Assembly: GCF_030489605.1 (NCBI RefSeq)
Contig: NZ_JAUKFY010000018.1
Location: 34,600-98,599, forward strand
Length of the DNA stretch: 64,000 nucleotides
From: Brevibacillus laterosporus
GTDB lineage: Bacteria > Bacillota > Bacilli > Brevibacillales > Brevibacillaceae
Direction of reading: 5' to 3'
Shown here: one piece after another, positions 17,591 through 26,302 of the stretch
Layout of the letters: the number at the start of each line of letters is the position of its first letter
How positions within the stretch are numbered: the stretch's first letter is position 1
Notes under the pieces: generated by a model
The model's database searches: none
What the model saw: the letters and a program-made list of their open reading frames with translations, nothing else
What the model was told of the DNA's origin: nothing
Position numbers and translations under genes: made by a program

Positions 17591-19018
17591 ATGAGTATCA
17601 GTCAAGAAACACGTCAGGAAAAAGATTTTCTTGGAACAAAAGAGGTACCATTGCATGCTTATTATGGCATTCAAACGTTACGTGCTGTAGAGAATTTTCC
17701 GATCACAGGCTATCGTATTGATGGGGAGCTGATTAAAGCACTCGGCTATGTAAAAAAAGCCGCGGCTCTAGCCAATATGGAAGTAAAGCAGCTTTCTTCC
17801 AAGTTAGGCGATCCAATCGTACAAGCTTCTCAGGAATTGATTGACGGCAAATGGCATGAGCAATTTATCGTTGATCCCATTCAGGGTGGTGCCGGCACCT
17901 CTATCAATATGAACGCTAACGAAGTAATTGCGAACCGCGCATTGGAAATCATGGGTGCGGTGAAAGGCGATTATTTTACCCTAAGCCCAAATACGCATGT
18001 AAACAAAGCGCAATCTACAAATGATGCGATCCCTACAGCCGTACATATTGCGGTTCTGCGTTTGATTAATCAGCTACTAGGCACTATGGAAGCGTTGCGA
18101 GATGCATTCATAGACAAGGCAAAGCAATTTGATCATATAATTAAAATGGGGCGCACTCATTTGCAGGATGCTGTTCCAATTCGGATGGGTCAGGAATTCG
18201 AAGCATACAGCAGAGTATTAGATCGAGATATTAAACGAATTGGACAAACTCGTCAGCACCTGTATGAAGTAAACATGGGGGCAACAGCAGTAGGCACAGG
18301 TCTAAATGCCGATCCAATTTATATTGAGCGGGTCGTTAAAATTCTTGCAGAGCTGACCGAATTGCCATTGGTTAGCGCAGAAAATTTAGTCGATGCAACG
18401 CAAAATACTGATGCTTATACAGAGGTATCTGCGGCTCTGAAGGTTTGTATGATCAATATGTCTAAAATCGCTAATGACCTGCGCTTACTGGCTTCCGGTC
18501 CTCGTGCTGGATTAGGTGAGATTAGCCTGCCTGCTCGTCAACCGGGCTCTTCCATCATGCCGGGGAAAGTAAATCCAGTAATGGCAGAGGTAGTGAATCA
18601 GGTAGCATTCCAAGTGATTGGGAATGATCATACGATTTGCTTAGCTTCTGAAGCGGGTCAATTAGAGCTAAACGTGATGGGGCCTGTACTTGTATTTAAT
18701 CTGATCCAATCCTTGACCATTATGAATAATGTATTTACCGTATTCCAGAAAAACTGTCTGGAAGGTATTGAAGCAAATATAGAGCGTTGCCGCCAGTACG
18801 TGGAAAATAGCGTGGGCATTATTACCGCACTTAATCCGCATTTAGGTTATGAACCAGCAGCACGTATCGCCAGAGAGGCAACTCTGACTGGCAGATCGGT
18901 ACGTGAGCTGTGCCTAGATTATAATGTATTGACGGAAGAGGAGCTCGACATTATTTTAGACCCGTATGAGATGACACATCCGGGAATAGCCGGGGCATCC
19001 CTTTTAGATCGCGAATAA
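17591..19018 (+). CDS. aspA: Aspartate ammonia-lyase
   Basis: 475 residues of the fumarase/aspartase superfamily. It converts L-aspartate to fumarate and ammonia. The superfamily signature GSSIMPGKVNPV is at about residues 320-331 and contains the flexible catalytic Ser loop; the substrate-binding segments TQSTND-like (AQSTNDAIPTA) and GRTHLQDAVPI are intact. The aspartase-type N terminus DFLGTKEVPLHAYYG distinguishes it from fumarase. I chose the ATG at 17591 behind GCGGGGGA; the long upstream frame overlaps the hemQ terminator. An imperfect palindrome at 17482-17497 and a weak TATGAT at 17519 precede it. Confidence 0.93.
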   Translation: MSISQETRQEKDFLGTKEVPLHAYYGIQTLRAVENFPITGYRIDGELIKALGYVKKAAALANMEVKQLSSKLGDPIVQASQELIDGKWHEQFIVDPIQGGAGTSINMNANEVIANRALEIMGAVKGDYFTLSPNTHVNKAQSTNDAIPTAVHIAVLRLINQLLGTMEALRDAFIDKAKQFDHIIKMGRTHLQDAVPIRMGQEFEAYSRVLDRDIKRIGQTRQHLYEVNMGATAVGTGLNADPIYIERVVKILAELTELPLVSAENLVDATQNTDAYTEVSAALKVCMINMSKIANDLRLLASGPRAGLGEISLPARQPGSSIMPGKVNPVMAEVVNQVAFQVIGNDHTICLASEAGQLELNVMGPVLVFNLIQSLTIMNNVFTVFQKNCLEGIEANIERCRQYVENSVGIITALNPHLGYEPAARIAREATLTGRSVRELCLDYNVLTEEELDIILDPYEMTHPGIAGASLLDRE

Positions 19019-19147
19019 AGCGATAAAGCAATATAATAAAAGCAACAATGTAACAATGAATGGGCGGTCAATTCCGATTACATACACGGAAAATGATCGT
19101 CTATTTTTGTACAGGCGTGAGAATAAAAGGACAAGGAGCGAGGCCAG

Positions 19148-20365
19148 ATGCTTACTTTGCAGCAAGCAGCAGCAATACAGGCAACATTTGCTCACGAACT
19201 GATAACAGGAACAATGGCGCATGAGGCAGAGTTTTCGATGCGACAGCAACAGCTTCAAATGACAATTCGTCCTGAGCTTGCACTGGTGGTATCACTCGAT
19301 CGTTATCCTGATTTAGCAGCGAATCAGCCTGCTGGCTGGCGCCAAGAAGTTGGACAAAAATTACTCGGGGTATTGCATCAGGCTTTATCTGTTCCTTTTG
19401 TGTGGTGCTGGGTCTCAGAAGGGGTTATTGCCGTATTACTGGAGCTACTTGACGAGACAAAGAATACGCACAGGACTTTTGCTGATCAGAAGGCTCGTCT
19501 GATTGCCTCTCAGATTGTTCAGCATGCTGATGCGAAAAGGATATCGGTTTCCATTGGCATTGGGGGCGTCTATGAAAATCCGCTGTATATGCAGCATTCC
19601 TATGAAGAGGCACAAATGGCTTTGAAAGATCGTTTTTTTCAAGGAAATCAGTTAATTTTGCCCATAAGAACGAAGCAAGACGGGGATAGCAAAGGCAGAA
19701 GAAATTCCTCCATACCTAGCAAAAATCGAGCAGATGTGATCGCAAGTGTGAGAATTGGAGATGAACGCGCTACGCTAGAAGCCTTGCACAAGTTGCTTCA
19801 TGATATGACGTTGGTCGATCAGCAGGATGTGGAGAGCTTTCAATCGGAGGTCGTTGAGGTAATCACAGCTATGTCGAGAACGGTTCTGGAGCTAGGGGCA
19901 GATGCTTCCACTATTTTGGCGGAGAATGCGCGATTTATTCAGGATCTCTATCAAACCATACGCTATGATACTTTCCTGAAAAAAGTCGAGCGGTACGGCA
20001 TACATTTGGTTCGGCAGGTAGAACAGCTAGGCATGAAAAAATATTCCCCTGTGATTAGCAGCGCTATCACGTATTTAAAGGAGCATCTGGGCGAAAAGGT
20101 TGGATTGAAAGAAGTAGCACAAAATTGCTGTTTGAGTGTCTATCATTTTAGCCATCTTTTTCAACGAGAAACGGGATACAGCTTTGTTGAATACGTTCAT
20201 CGCATGAAGCTGCAAAAAGCTGTTATCTATTTGGAAACAACAGATTTATCTATTAAGGAGATTGCCTTTGAACTAGGATTTGAAGATGCTAATTACTTCA
20301 GTCGCCTATTTAAAAAGCAAATGAATATGAGTCCGCGTGAATATCGTACAGCAAGATTGTGCTAG
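19148..20365 (+). CDS. AraC-family regulator with CdaR/YesN-like sensor region
   Basis: 405 residues. The C-terminal ~100 residues are a double helix-turn-helix AraC domain (LKEVAQNCCLSVYHFSHLF, then IKEIAFELGFEDANYFSRLF and the MSPREYR end). The middle contains VSIGIGGVYENP and SYEEAQMAL, typical of the degenerate GGDEF-like domain of YesN and CdaR proteins. There is no receiver domain, so it is not a two-component response regulator. The ATG at 19148 follows AAGGAG. It lies between aspA and hutU on the same strand, so either could be its target; the ligand is unknown. Confidence 0.85.
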   Translation: MLTLQQAAAIQATFAHELITGTMAHEAEFSMRQQQLQMTIRPELALVVSLDRYPDLAANQPAGWRQEVGQKLLGVLHQALSVPFVWCWVSEGVIAVLLELLDETKNTHRTFADQKARLIASQIVQHADAKRISVSIGIGGVYENPLYMQHSYEEAQMALKDRFFQGNQLILPIRTKQDGDSKGRRNSSIPSKNRADVIASVRIGDERATLEALHKLLHDMTLVDQQDVESFQSEVVEVITAMSRTVLELGADASTILAENARFIQDLYQTIRYDTFLKKVERYGIHLVRQVEQLGMKKYSPVISSAITYLKEHLGEKVGLKEVAQNCCLSVYHFSHLFQRETGYSFVEYVHRMKLQKAVIYLETTDLSIKEIAFELGFEDANYFSRLFKKQMNMSPREYRTARLC

Positions 20366-20474
20366 TTTTTCGCAAATTACGCTAGATGCAACGTAAGTGC
20401 TTTCCGATAAACTGAAAGAAATAAACAGTTTTTTAGGAAAAGTCACATAATTATAGGTGATGCTAGGCAACCAT
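20361..20474. promoter_or_regulatory. GCTAG-containing direct repeats upstream of hutU
   Basis: GCTAG occurs at 20361-20365 and 20381-20385, exactly 20 bases apart, and again at 20462-20466. The last two are followed by GCAAC-type sequence (GCTAGatGCAAC and GCTAGGCAAC). Direct repeats at about two helical turns are the usual form of AraC-family operators. I found no clear sigma-A promoter in the 288-base hutU leader, which would fit an activated promoter. Confidence 0.35.
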
Positions 20475-20653
20475 TCTAGGGGAAGGGGCTTTGATATCAT
20501 CTGCTTTGTTCCGCTCAAAGGTTCATGGAGAGCGAGGGTACGAGCTTTCCGAAATCAAAATTTGTCCTTTTGAGCAGGATGCGCCGATCGAATCGACAGC
20601 CAGCCCGTTGTGTTTGTAAGCCAATGTTTGCCTATACGAAAGGGGAATGTAGT

Positions 20654-22318
20654 ATGACAACAACCAATAAAAGAGTAGTGCGAGCTCCACGCGGCAATGA
20701 ATTAAACGCGAAAGGCTGGGAACAGGAAGCGGCTTTGCGAATGCTGATGAATAACTTGGACCCAGAGGTTGCAGAATGCCCTGAGGATTTGGTTGTGTAT
20801 GGAGGGATTGGTAAAGCTGCACGCAACTGGGCTAGTTTTGACAAAATCGTTGAATGCTTAAAAGAATTAGAATCAGACGAGACATTGTTAATTCAATCGG
20901 GTAAACCAGTAGGAATATTCCGTACACATACGCAAGCTCCACGTGTGTTGTTATCTAACTCGATGTTGGTTCCTGCTTTTGCAAATTGGGAGACATTCCG
21001 TGAATTAGATCAAAAAGGCTTGATGATGTACGGGCAAATGACAGCGGGTAGCTGGATTTATATTGGAACACAAGGTATTTTGCAAGGTACGTATGAAACC
21101 TTTGCAGAAGCCGCACGCCAGCATAATAACGGCACGTTAAAAGGCACCATTACTCTAACAGCAGGCATGGGCGGCATGGGGGGAGCTCAACCATTGGCTG
21201 TTACGATGAATGAAGGTGTGGTCATCGCAGTTGATATTGACGCTGCTCGCATCCAACGCAGGATTGATACTCGCTATTGCGATGTGATGGTGCATGATTT
21301 AGATGCAGCATGGCAGATGGCAACAGAAGCGAAGAACGAAGGCAGAGCATTGTCCATTGGCTTGGTCGGTAATGCCGCAGAGATTTTTCCAGAAATGGTT
21401 GCACGTGGGCTAACGCCTGAATTCGTCACCGACCAGACCTCTGCACATGATCCTTTAAATGGATATGTCCCCATCGGCTATGGATTAGAAGAGGCAAAAT
21501 CATTAAGAGAGAGCGATTCCAATCAATACATTCAATTAGCAAAACGTTCAATGGCTACCCATGTCCGGGCCATGCTTGATTTGCAAAAGGCAGGGTCGAT
21601 CGTATTTGATTATGGGAATAACATTCGTCAGGTTGCTTTTGATGAAGGGATTGAGGATGCCTTTCAATTTCCTGGGTTTGTTCCAGCCTATATTCGCCCA
21701 TTATTTTGTGAGGGCAAAGGGCCGTTTCGTTGGGCTGCTTTGTCAGGCGATCCACAGGATATTTATAAGACAGATGAGCTTGTCTTAAAGCTGTTCCCGG
21801 AGAACGAGCATCTCCGCCGTTGGATTACGATGGCCAAGGAAAGAGTAGCATTCCAAGGCTTGCCCGCCCGTATCTGCTGGTTAGGGTATGGAGAGCGTGT
21901 CAAAATGGGGCTTGCTATCAATGAAATGGTACGAAGCGGTGAGATTTCAGCACCAATCGTCATTGGACGGGATCACCTAGATTGCGGTTCGGTTGCTTCT
22001 CCAAATCGGGAGACAGAAGCAATGAAGGACGGCAGTGATGCAGTAGCTGATTGGGCTATTTTAAATGCGCTGGTAAATACCTCTGCGGGTGCAAGCTGGG
22101 TCTCCGTACATCATGGCGGCGGTGTAGGAATGGGGTATTCCTTGCACGCTGGAATGGTAGTTGTGGCAGATGGTTCGCTGGAAGCGGATGAACGCCTGAA
22201 ACGTGTACTTACAACTGATCCGGGCATGGGGGTTATTCGCCACGCTGACGCAGGCTATGAATTAGCCGTTAAAACAGCAAAAGAGCGTGGGGTTCGAGTA
22301 CCAATGCTAGATATGTAA
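20654..22318 (+). CDS. hutU: Urocanate hydratase
   Basis: 554 residues. It converts urocanate to imidazolone propionate using a tightly bound NAD+, the second step of histidine degradation. The NAD-binding stretch [15 protein letters not shown] lies near residues 174-188, and the C-terminal [17 protein letters not shown] near 490-506 is diagnostic. I chose the ATG at 20654 behind AGGGGAATG; the upstream in-frame region is non-coding in character. It is followed after 37 bases by hutI. No hutH, hutG, hutM or hutP gene is in the window. Confidence 0.95.
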   Translation: MTTTNKRVVRAPRGNELNAKGWEQEAALRMLMNNLDPEVAECPEDLVVYGGIGKAARNWASFDKIVECLKELESDETLLIQSGKPVGIFRTHTQAPRVLLSNSMLVPAFANWETFRELDQKGLMMYGQMTAGSWIYIGTQGILQGTYETFAEAARQHNNGTLKGTITLTAGMGGMGGAQPLAVTMNEGVVIAVDIDAARIQRRIDTRYCDVMVHDLDAAWQMATEAKNEGRALSIGLVGNAAEIFPEMVARGLTPEFVTDQTSAHDPLNGYVPIGYGLEEAKSLRESDSNQYIQLAKRSMATHVRAMLDLQKAGSIVFDYGNNIRQVAFDEGIEDAFQFPGFVPAYIRPLFCEGKGPFRWAALSGDPQDIYKTDELVLKLFPENEHLRRWITMAKERVAFQGLPARICWLGYGERVKMGLAINEMVRSGEISAPIVIGRDHLDCGSVASPNRETEAMKDGSDAVADWAILNALVNTSAGASWVSVHHGGGVGMGYSLHAGMVVVADGSLEADERLKRVLTTDPGMGVIRHADAGYELAVKTAKERGVRVPMLDM

Positions 22319-22355
22319 TAAGGAACGGAGTAAAGGGTAATAGGAGGAAAGCGCG

Positions 22356-23636
22356 ATGTCGCAAATCGATTTGCTTGTTCATAATATCAAAGCACTCGTC
22401 ACAATGGCTGGGCCAGCCGGGGCACGTTCTGGGTCTGAGATGAAAGAAATTGGATTGGTTCAAGACGGGGCAGTAGCTGTGGTGGATGGACGAATTGTGG
22501 CAGTTGGACGGGAAGAGGACGTACGGAAGCAAATCCAAGGTTCTAGCATATCTAGAGAGTGGGATGCTGAGGGAAAGCTAGTTACACCTGGATTAGTCGA
22601 GCCTCATACGCATTTGGTGCATGGAGGCTCTCGTGAGCATGAATTATCCCTTAAATTAAACGGGGCCAGCTATCTGGAAATTTTAGAAAAGGGCGGGGGA
22701 ATCTTAAGCACGGTGCGAGATACGCGTGCCGCTACTGAGGAGGAGCTGTTTGTAAAGGCAAAGAAGAGCCTGGATCAAATGCTGCAATTCGGTGCAACTA
22801 CTGTTGAAGCCAAAAGCGGCTATGGCCTTAGCGTAGAAGAAGAACTAAAACAGCTTCGGGTAACCAGTGCATTACAAAAAGCGCATCCAGTCGACTTAGT
22901 CTCTACTTTTATGGGGGCGCATGCAGTCCCCACCGAATATAAGGGACGAACAGATGAATATGTTGCTTTGGTTATAAACGAGATGTTGCCAGAGGTAAAA
23001 CGTGCTGGATTGGCGGAATTTTGTGACGTATTTTGTGAGCATGGGGTGTTTAGTGTAGAGCAATCGAGAGCTATTATGCAGGCTGCCCGTAAGCTTGGCT
23101 TTAAATTAAAGCTTCATGCAGATGAAATTGAACCGTTGGGGGGAGCAGAGTTAGCCGCCGAGCTAGGCTGCATTTCCGCTGAGCATTTGTTAGCGGCAAG
23201 TGATGAAGGATTACTTGCGATGAAGGAAGCAAGAGTGGTAGCAGTCTGCTTGCCAGCAACCTCCTTTAATCTTCGACTGAGTAAGCATGCTCGGGCTAGA
23301 AAAATGATCGAGTTAGGTGTTCCAGTTGCCCTTTCCACTGATTACAATCCAGGCAGTTCGCCGACAGAATCATTGCAGCTTGTGATGACGCTAGGCTGCC
23401 TAAATCTGGGGCTGACACCAGAGGAGGTATTGACGGCCATGACGATCAATGCAGCTCATGCGATTGGACGTGCAGAACAGGTTGGAAGCCTTGAAGTGGG
23501 GAAACAGGCGGATTTGGTTATCTATGATGCGGATAATCTTGCTTATCTGCCTTATCATTTTGGCATCAATCATGTCAAAACCGTTGTGAAAAATGGGCAG
23601 ATTGTGGTGCAAGATGGGAAAGTGGCTTATGAGTAA
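22356..23636 (+). CDS. hutI: Imidazolonepropionase
   Basis: 426 residues of the amidohydrolase superfamily. It hydrolyses imidazolone propionate to N-formimino-L-glutamate, the third step of histidine degradation. Metal and substrate motifs are EPHTHLVHGGSREHE (about residues 77-91), KLHADEIEPLGG (about 251-262) and STDYNPGSSPTES (about 328-340). Length is normal for HutI. The ATG at 22356 follows AGGAGG. It is co-transcribed with hutU and ends at a terminator. Confidence 0.95.
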   Translation: MSQIDLLVHNIKALVTMAGPAGARSGSEMKEIGLVQDGAVAVVDGRIVAVGREEDVRKQIQGSSISREWDAEGKLVTPGLVEPHTHLVHGGSREHELSLKLNGASYLEILEKGGGILSTVRDTRAATEEELFVKAKKSLDQMLQFGATTVEAKSGYGLSVEEELKQLRVTSALQKAHPVDLVSTFMGAHAVPTEYKGRTDEYVALVINEMLPEVKRAGLAEFCDVFCEHGVFSVEQSRAIMQAARKLGFKLKLHADEIEPLGGAELAAELGCISAEHLLAASDEGLLAMKEARVVAVCLPATSFNLRLSKHARARKMIELGVPVALSTDYNPGSSPTESLQLVMTLGCLNLGLTPEEVLTAMTINAAHAIGRAEQVGSLEVGKQADLVIYDADNLAYLPYHFGINHVKTVVKNGQIVVQDGKVAYE

Positions 23637-23661
23637 AAACGAAAAGTACAAAGCTCGAATA

Positions 23662-23701
23662 GAAGACGTCAATTCTCAATTAGAGATCGGCGTCTTTTTT
23701 A
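23662..23701 (+). terminator. Terminator after hutI
   Basis: AAGACG pairs with CGTCTT, with TCTC/GAGA in the upper stem, followed by a run of six T residues. Confidence 0.8.
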
Positions 23702-23902
23702 TGAAGAAGGATAAATTACTGTCATTAGAAATGTTTTGATTCAAGGAAGGGCTAGTGACAGTGATGAGAACGTCATAAACCGGAGCTGAAGAAATTATTA
23801 AAATATGCGTAAAGTAGATTCATTACATTGATTGAAGAAGAATAAGCTGAAGGAAACGATTAAAAATACTAATGAATGATCCTGCCCTCTAATACTATGC
23901 AT

Positions 23903-23943
23903 GAAAAAACCGTCCCCAAATTCATTATGATCCGGGAACGGCG
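23903..23943 (-). terminator. Terminator of the sigma/YcdB operon
   Basis: On the minus strand CCGTTCCC pairs with GGGGACGG (one mismatch/wobble) and is followed by six T residues. Confidence 0.82.
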
Positions 23944-23987
23944 TTGAAATTCTCATCAACTAAACTGAATAAAGTGTACTATTTTTT

Positions 23988-25685
23988 CTATCTTTCTATC
24001 ATTTTCCCGCTAAAAGCATCAATCCATCTTCCCGCAAAAACGTCGTTCGGCATATAAACAAGCATAGGGCGGCTTGCCATTTGGCCATTTTTAGTTGGAA
24101 ATAAGTAGTGAAGCACTAGGGGGTTATACGTAAGATATTCTTTAGCTACTGCTTCCTTCGAAACAGCCTCACGCTTATTCGGTAATTTGGTTAGTGGTTC
24201 ACTGAAATAATCCATAAAATTAACGATCTCGCCTGTTCGACCGTCCACGTTAACCAGATATTGTTGATCAATAGCTGGAATGCCGTCATGTATGACATAA
24301 AAACTAAAACTATAGGCGTACTTACTTGTCATGAAATATTCTCCCCGCTTAATCTTAAGCTGCTTTACTTGCTGATTCAGATAAGGCTGCAAGAACGTAA
24401 TTGCTTTTTTCTCAGCTTCTTGTACAGTAATCCTGGCATTGGCAGGGGTATTGTCATGCTGAATTTCATTTAAAACTTCTATTTCTTTACGTACCTGAAA
24501 TCCGCTCAATAGATCATTAACCGTATATACCTCGATATTCTTTTCATTGAGCCTTGCATGGTATGTTTTTTGGGGAGAGTCAGTCGTTTCTTGAGTAACT
24601 GTAAAAGTCATTCCTTGCACATCTATATGGAATTCTTCTGTTAACACTTTAGCAACCTGTTCGGAACTTTTGGCCACAATCTGTCTGCCGCCCGGTGTGA
24701 CATCAATAATGGGGGAATAGTAATCCTTTGTCCTCTGCAATTCATCTTCTACCTCTCTGCCTGTTAACGCATCCAGATAGGATGAAAAATTGGGAGAATA
24801 ATAGAGCTTAGACTCTCTTGCTTTTTTAGGATCCACTTCATAGAAAAGCTCCATAAAGGGAGTTAGATTTTTTTCAATCTCTTCCTTTGGGATAGCTTGA
24901 GCAGGGGCGGGGAAGCCCTCATCGCCGATATTGTTTAAAGTTGCTTTGCCCACATTAACATAGGTTACGTTTCCGTATTTATTCACGCCTACAACATAGT
25001 AATCATTAATGACTGGAATGTTATTTACATAGCGGTCATATCTGACAGATGTCCAATCGTTATTACTGATTGGACCTACTTTATATCGAGCCAATTCATC
25101 ACCTATTAGTTCTTGTAAAAAAGCAGCTGACTTTTGTCTTGCAACCTCTTCTGATGTAGAATCTGTTTGTTCGCCAGATGGCGTGTCACAATCAAATCCA
25201 AGTAATCTACCCGTTCCTGCATGAAGCTCCACGGAAGCATATACTCTTTCTTTTCCATTTACTTTTTGATCGAAGGTAATCTCATACACCCCATCTTCTT
25301 TTCCGTATACATCGGCTTCCAATTCCTTTAATTCAGGTACTAAGCTGAGTATCTTTGCTAATGTCTTCTTAGAAGGAGTGGATATGTCTTCTAGCTTCAA
25401 CTTTTGATTTTTCGTTACAAGCGGAATCGCAGTTGGTTTCGTTACTTCCATTTCATGATTAATGATCGTCTGGATAAAAGGGGTGGTAACCCAAAGAATG
25501 GCAAACAAAAAGACGGCGGAGATTCCCATCCGTATGGTCAACCGACGGATTTTTTGACGTTTGTGTTGCTTACTACCTTCAGCCAAAAGTGCACGCTCTA
25601 GCGAGTGCATAAACTCTGCACGAGGCTGTGCATCTGGTTTATTTCGAAATTCCTGTAATAGCTCCTCATCGCTTGGAAACCTCAT
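23988..25685 (-). CDS. Membrane-anchored YcdB/YcdC-domain protein, putative anti-sigma factor
   Basis: 565 residues: a ~48-residue cytoplasmic N terminus (with PRAEFMHSLERALL), one membrane segment at about 53-72, and a ~490-residue outside portion made of YcdB/YcdC (DUF4901) repeats, with PepSY-like units such as YLVNVDGRTGEIVNFMD near residue 475. The C-terminal half is clearly paralogous to the secreted protein at 26303. The start (ATG 25685, or GTG 25688) overlaps the sigma factor stop, the coupling expected of a sigma/anti-sigma pair. The anti-sigma role is inferred from topology and position; no zinc-binding ZAS motif is present in the N terminus. Confidence 0.78.
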   Translation of the reverse strand: MRFPSDEELLQEFRNKPDAQPRAEFMHSLERALLAEGSKQHKRQKIRRLTIRMGISAVFLFAILWVTTPFIQTIINHEMEVTKPTAIPLVTKNQKLKLEDISTPSKKTLAKILSLVPELKELEADVYGKEDGVYEITFDQKVNGKERVYASVELHAGTGRLLGFDCDTPSGEQTDSTSEEVARQKSAAFLQELIGDELARYKVGPISNNDWTSVRYDRYVNNIPVINDYYVVGVNKYGNVTYVNVGKATLNNIGDEGFPAPAQAIPKEEIEKNLTPFMELFYEVDPKKARESKLYYSPNFSSYLDALTGREVEDELQRTKDYYSPIIDVTPGGRQIVAKSSEQVAKVLTEEFHIDVQGMTFTVTQETTDSPQKTYHARLNEKNIEVYTVNDLLSGFQVRKEIEVLNEIQHDNTPANARITVQEAEKKAITFLQPYLNQQVKQLKIKRGEYFMTSKYAYSFSFYVIHDGIPAIDQQYLVNVDGRTGEIVNFMDYFSEPLTKLPNKREAVSKEAVAKEYLTYNPLVLHYLFPTKNGQMASRPMLVYMPNDVFAGRWIDAFSGKMIER

Positions 25686-26218
25686 CACACCATCCCCCTT
25701 TCATACAGGTTTGAAGCTGATTCTCTTAACATTTTCATTGCTCGATGAAAGTCTACTTTTACCTTAGCTTCTGAGCACCCCAGAATATCAGCCGTTTCTT
25801 TGACACTATATTCCCTGATTCCACGTAAAATAATGACATTTCTATATTTAGGTTTTAGCGATAGCATGGCTTGTTCAAAATGAGTACGTTGTTCTTTATC
25901 CTGTAGCTCCTTTTCAGGTAAACCGACAGAGGATGGCAGGAGCTTTAGTAGAGTTCCGCCAAAAACAGTTTGAAGCCGATTTTTTCTATATTCATCAATT
26001 GCTACATACCTTGCAATATGTAAGATCCACGTTTTCATGCTTGAACGCTGTTCAAAGCGGGATAAGGATTTAATAACTCTCAGAAAAACCTCTTGAGTCA
26101 AATCCTCTGCATCATTTCTGTTTCCCGTAAAATAATAAAGATATTGATAGACTTCTTTGGCATATAGCCTGTAAATTTCACGTATTTCGTGACTTCCTTG
26201 CTCTTCTTGTTCAAACAA
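25685..26218 (-). CDS. ECF-type RNA polymerase sigma factor
   Basis: 177 residues with a sigma-70 region 2 (about 18-85, with YYFTGNRNDAEDLTQEVFLRV for core binding and -10 recognition) and a region 4 (about 110-170, with YSVKETADILGCSEAKVKVDFHRA as the -35-binding helix-turn-helix). Regions 1 and 3 are absent, which defines the extracytoplasmic-function group. The start is a TTG at 26218, eight bases from AGGAGG. It is translationally coupled to the downstream membrane protein and follows the secreted YcdB-like gene. Regulon unknown; the ECF-like promoter at 27877-27902 suggests autoregulation. Confidence 0.9.
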   Translation of the reverse strand: MFEQEEQGSHEIREIYRLYAKEVYQYLYYFTGNRNDAEDLTQEVFLRVIKSLSRFEQRSSMKTWILHIARYVAIDEYRKNRLQTVFGGTLLKLLPSSVGLPEKELQDKEQRTHFEQAMLSLKPKYRNVIILRGIREYSVKETADILGCSEAKVKVDFHRAMKMLRESASNLYERGMV

Positions 26219-26266
26219 GGGATCTTCCTCCTTATGCTCTGTTGACAGAAAATAACCACATGATAG

Positions 26267-26297
26267 AATCCCGCCTCATTGAGAAGCGGGATTTTTA
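26267..26297. terminator. Hairpin between YcdB-like gene and sigma gene
   Basis: AATCCCGC pairs with GCGGGATT. In the minus-strand direction of transcription the following T tract is weak (TTCTATC), so it may attenuate rather than fully stop; in the plus direction a five-T run follows. Confidence 0.6.
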
Positions 26298-26302
26298 TCA
26301 TG

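Larger units (their letters stand above)
23637..23987. other. 351-nt intergenic region between converging units
   Basis: It holds one terminator for hutI (23662-23701) and one for the minus-strand YcdB-like operon (23903-23943). The ~200 bases between them show no gene or clear motif. Confidence 0.6.

Noticed and set aside
20409..20434. AAACTG/CAGTTT hairpin with T run after the AraC-type gene
   Set aside because: Only six AT-rich pairs; too weak to call a terminator.
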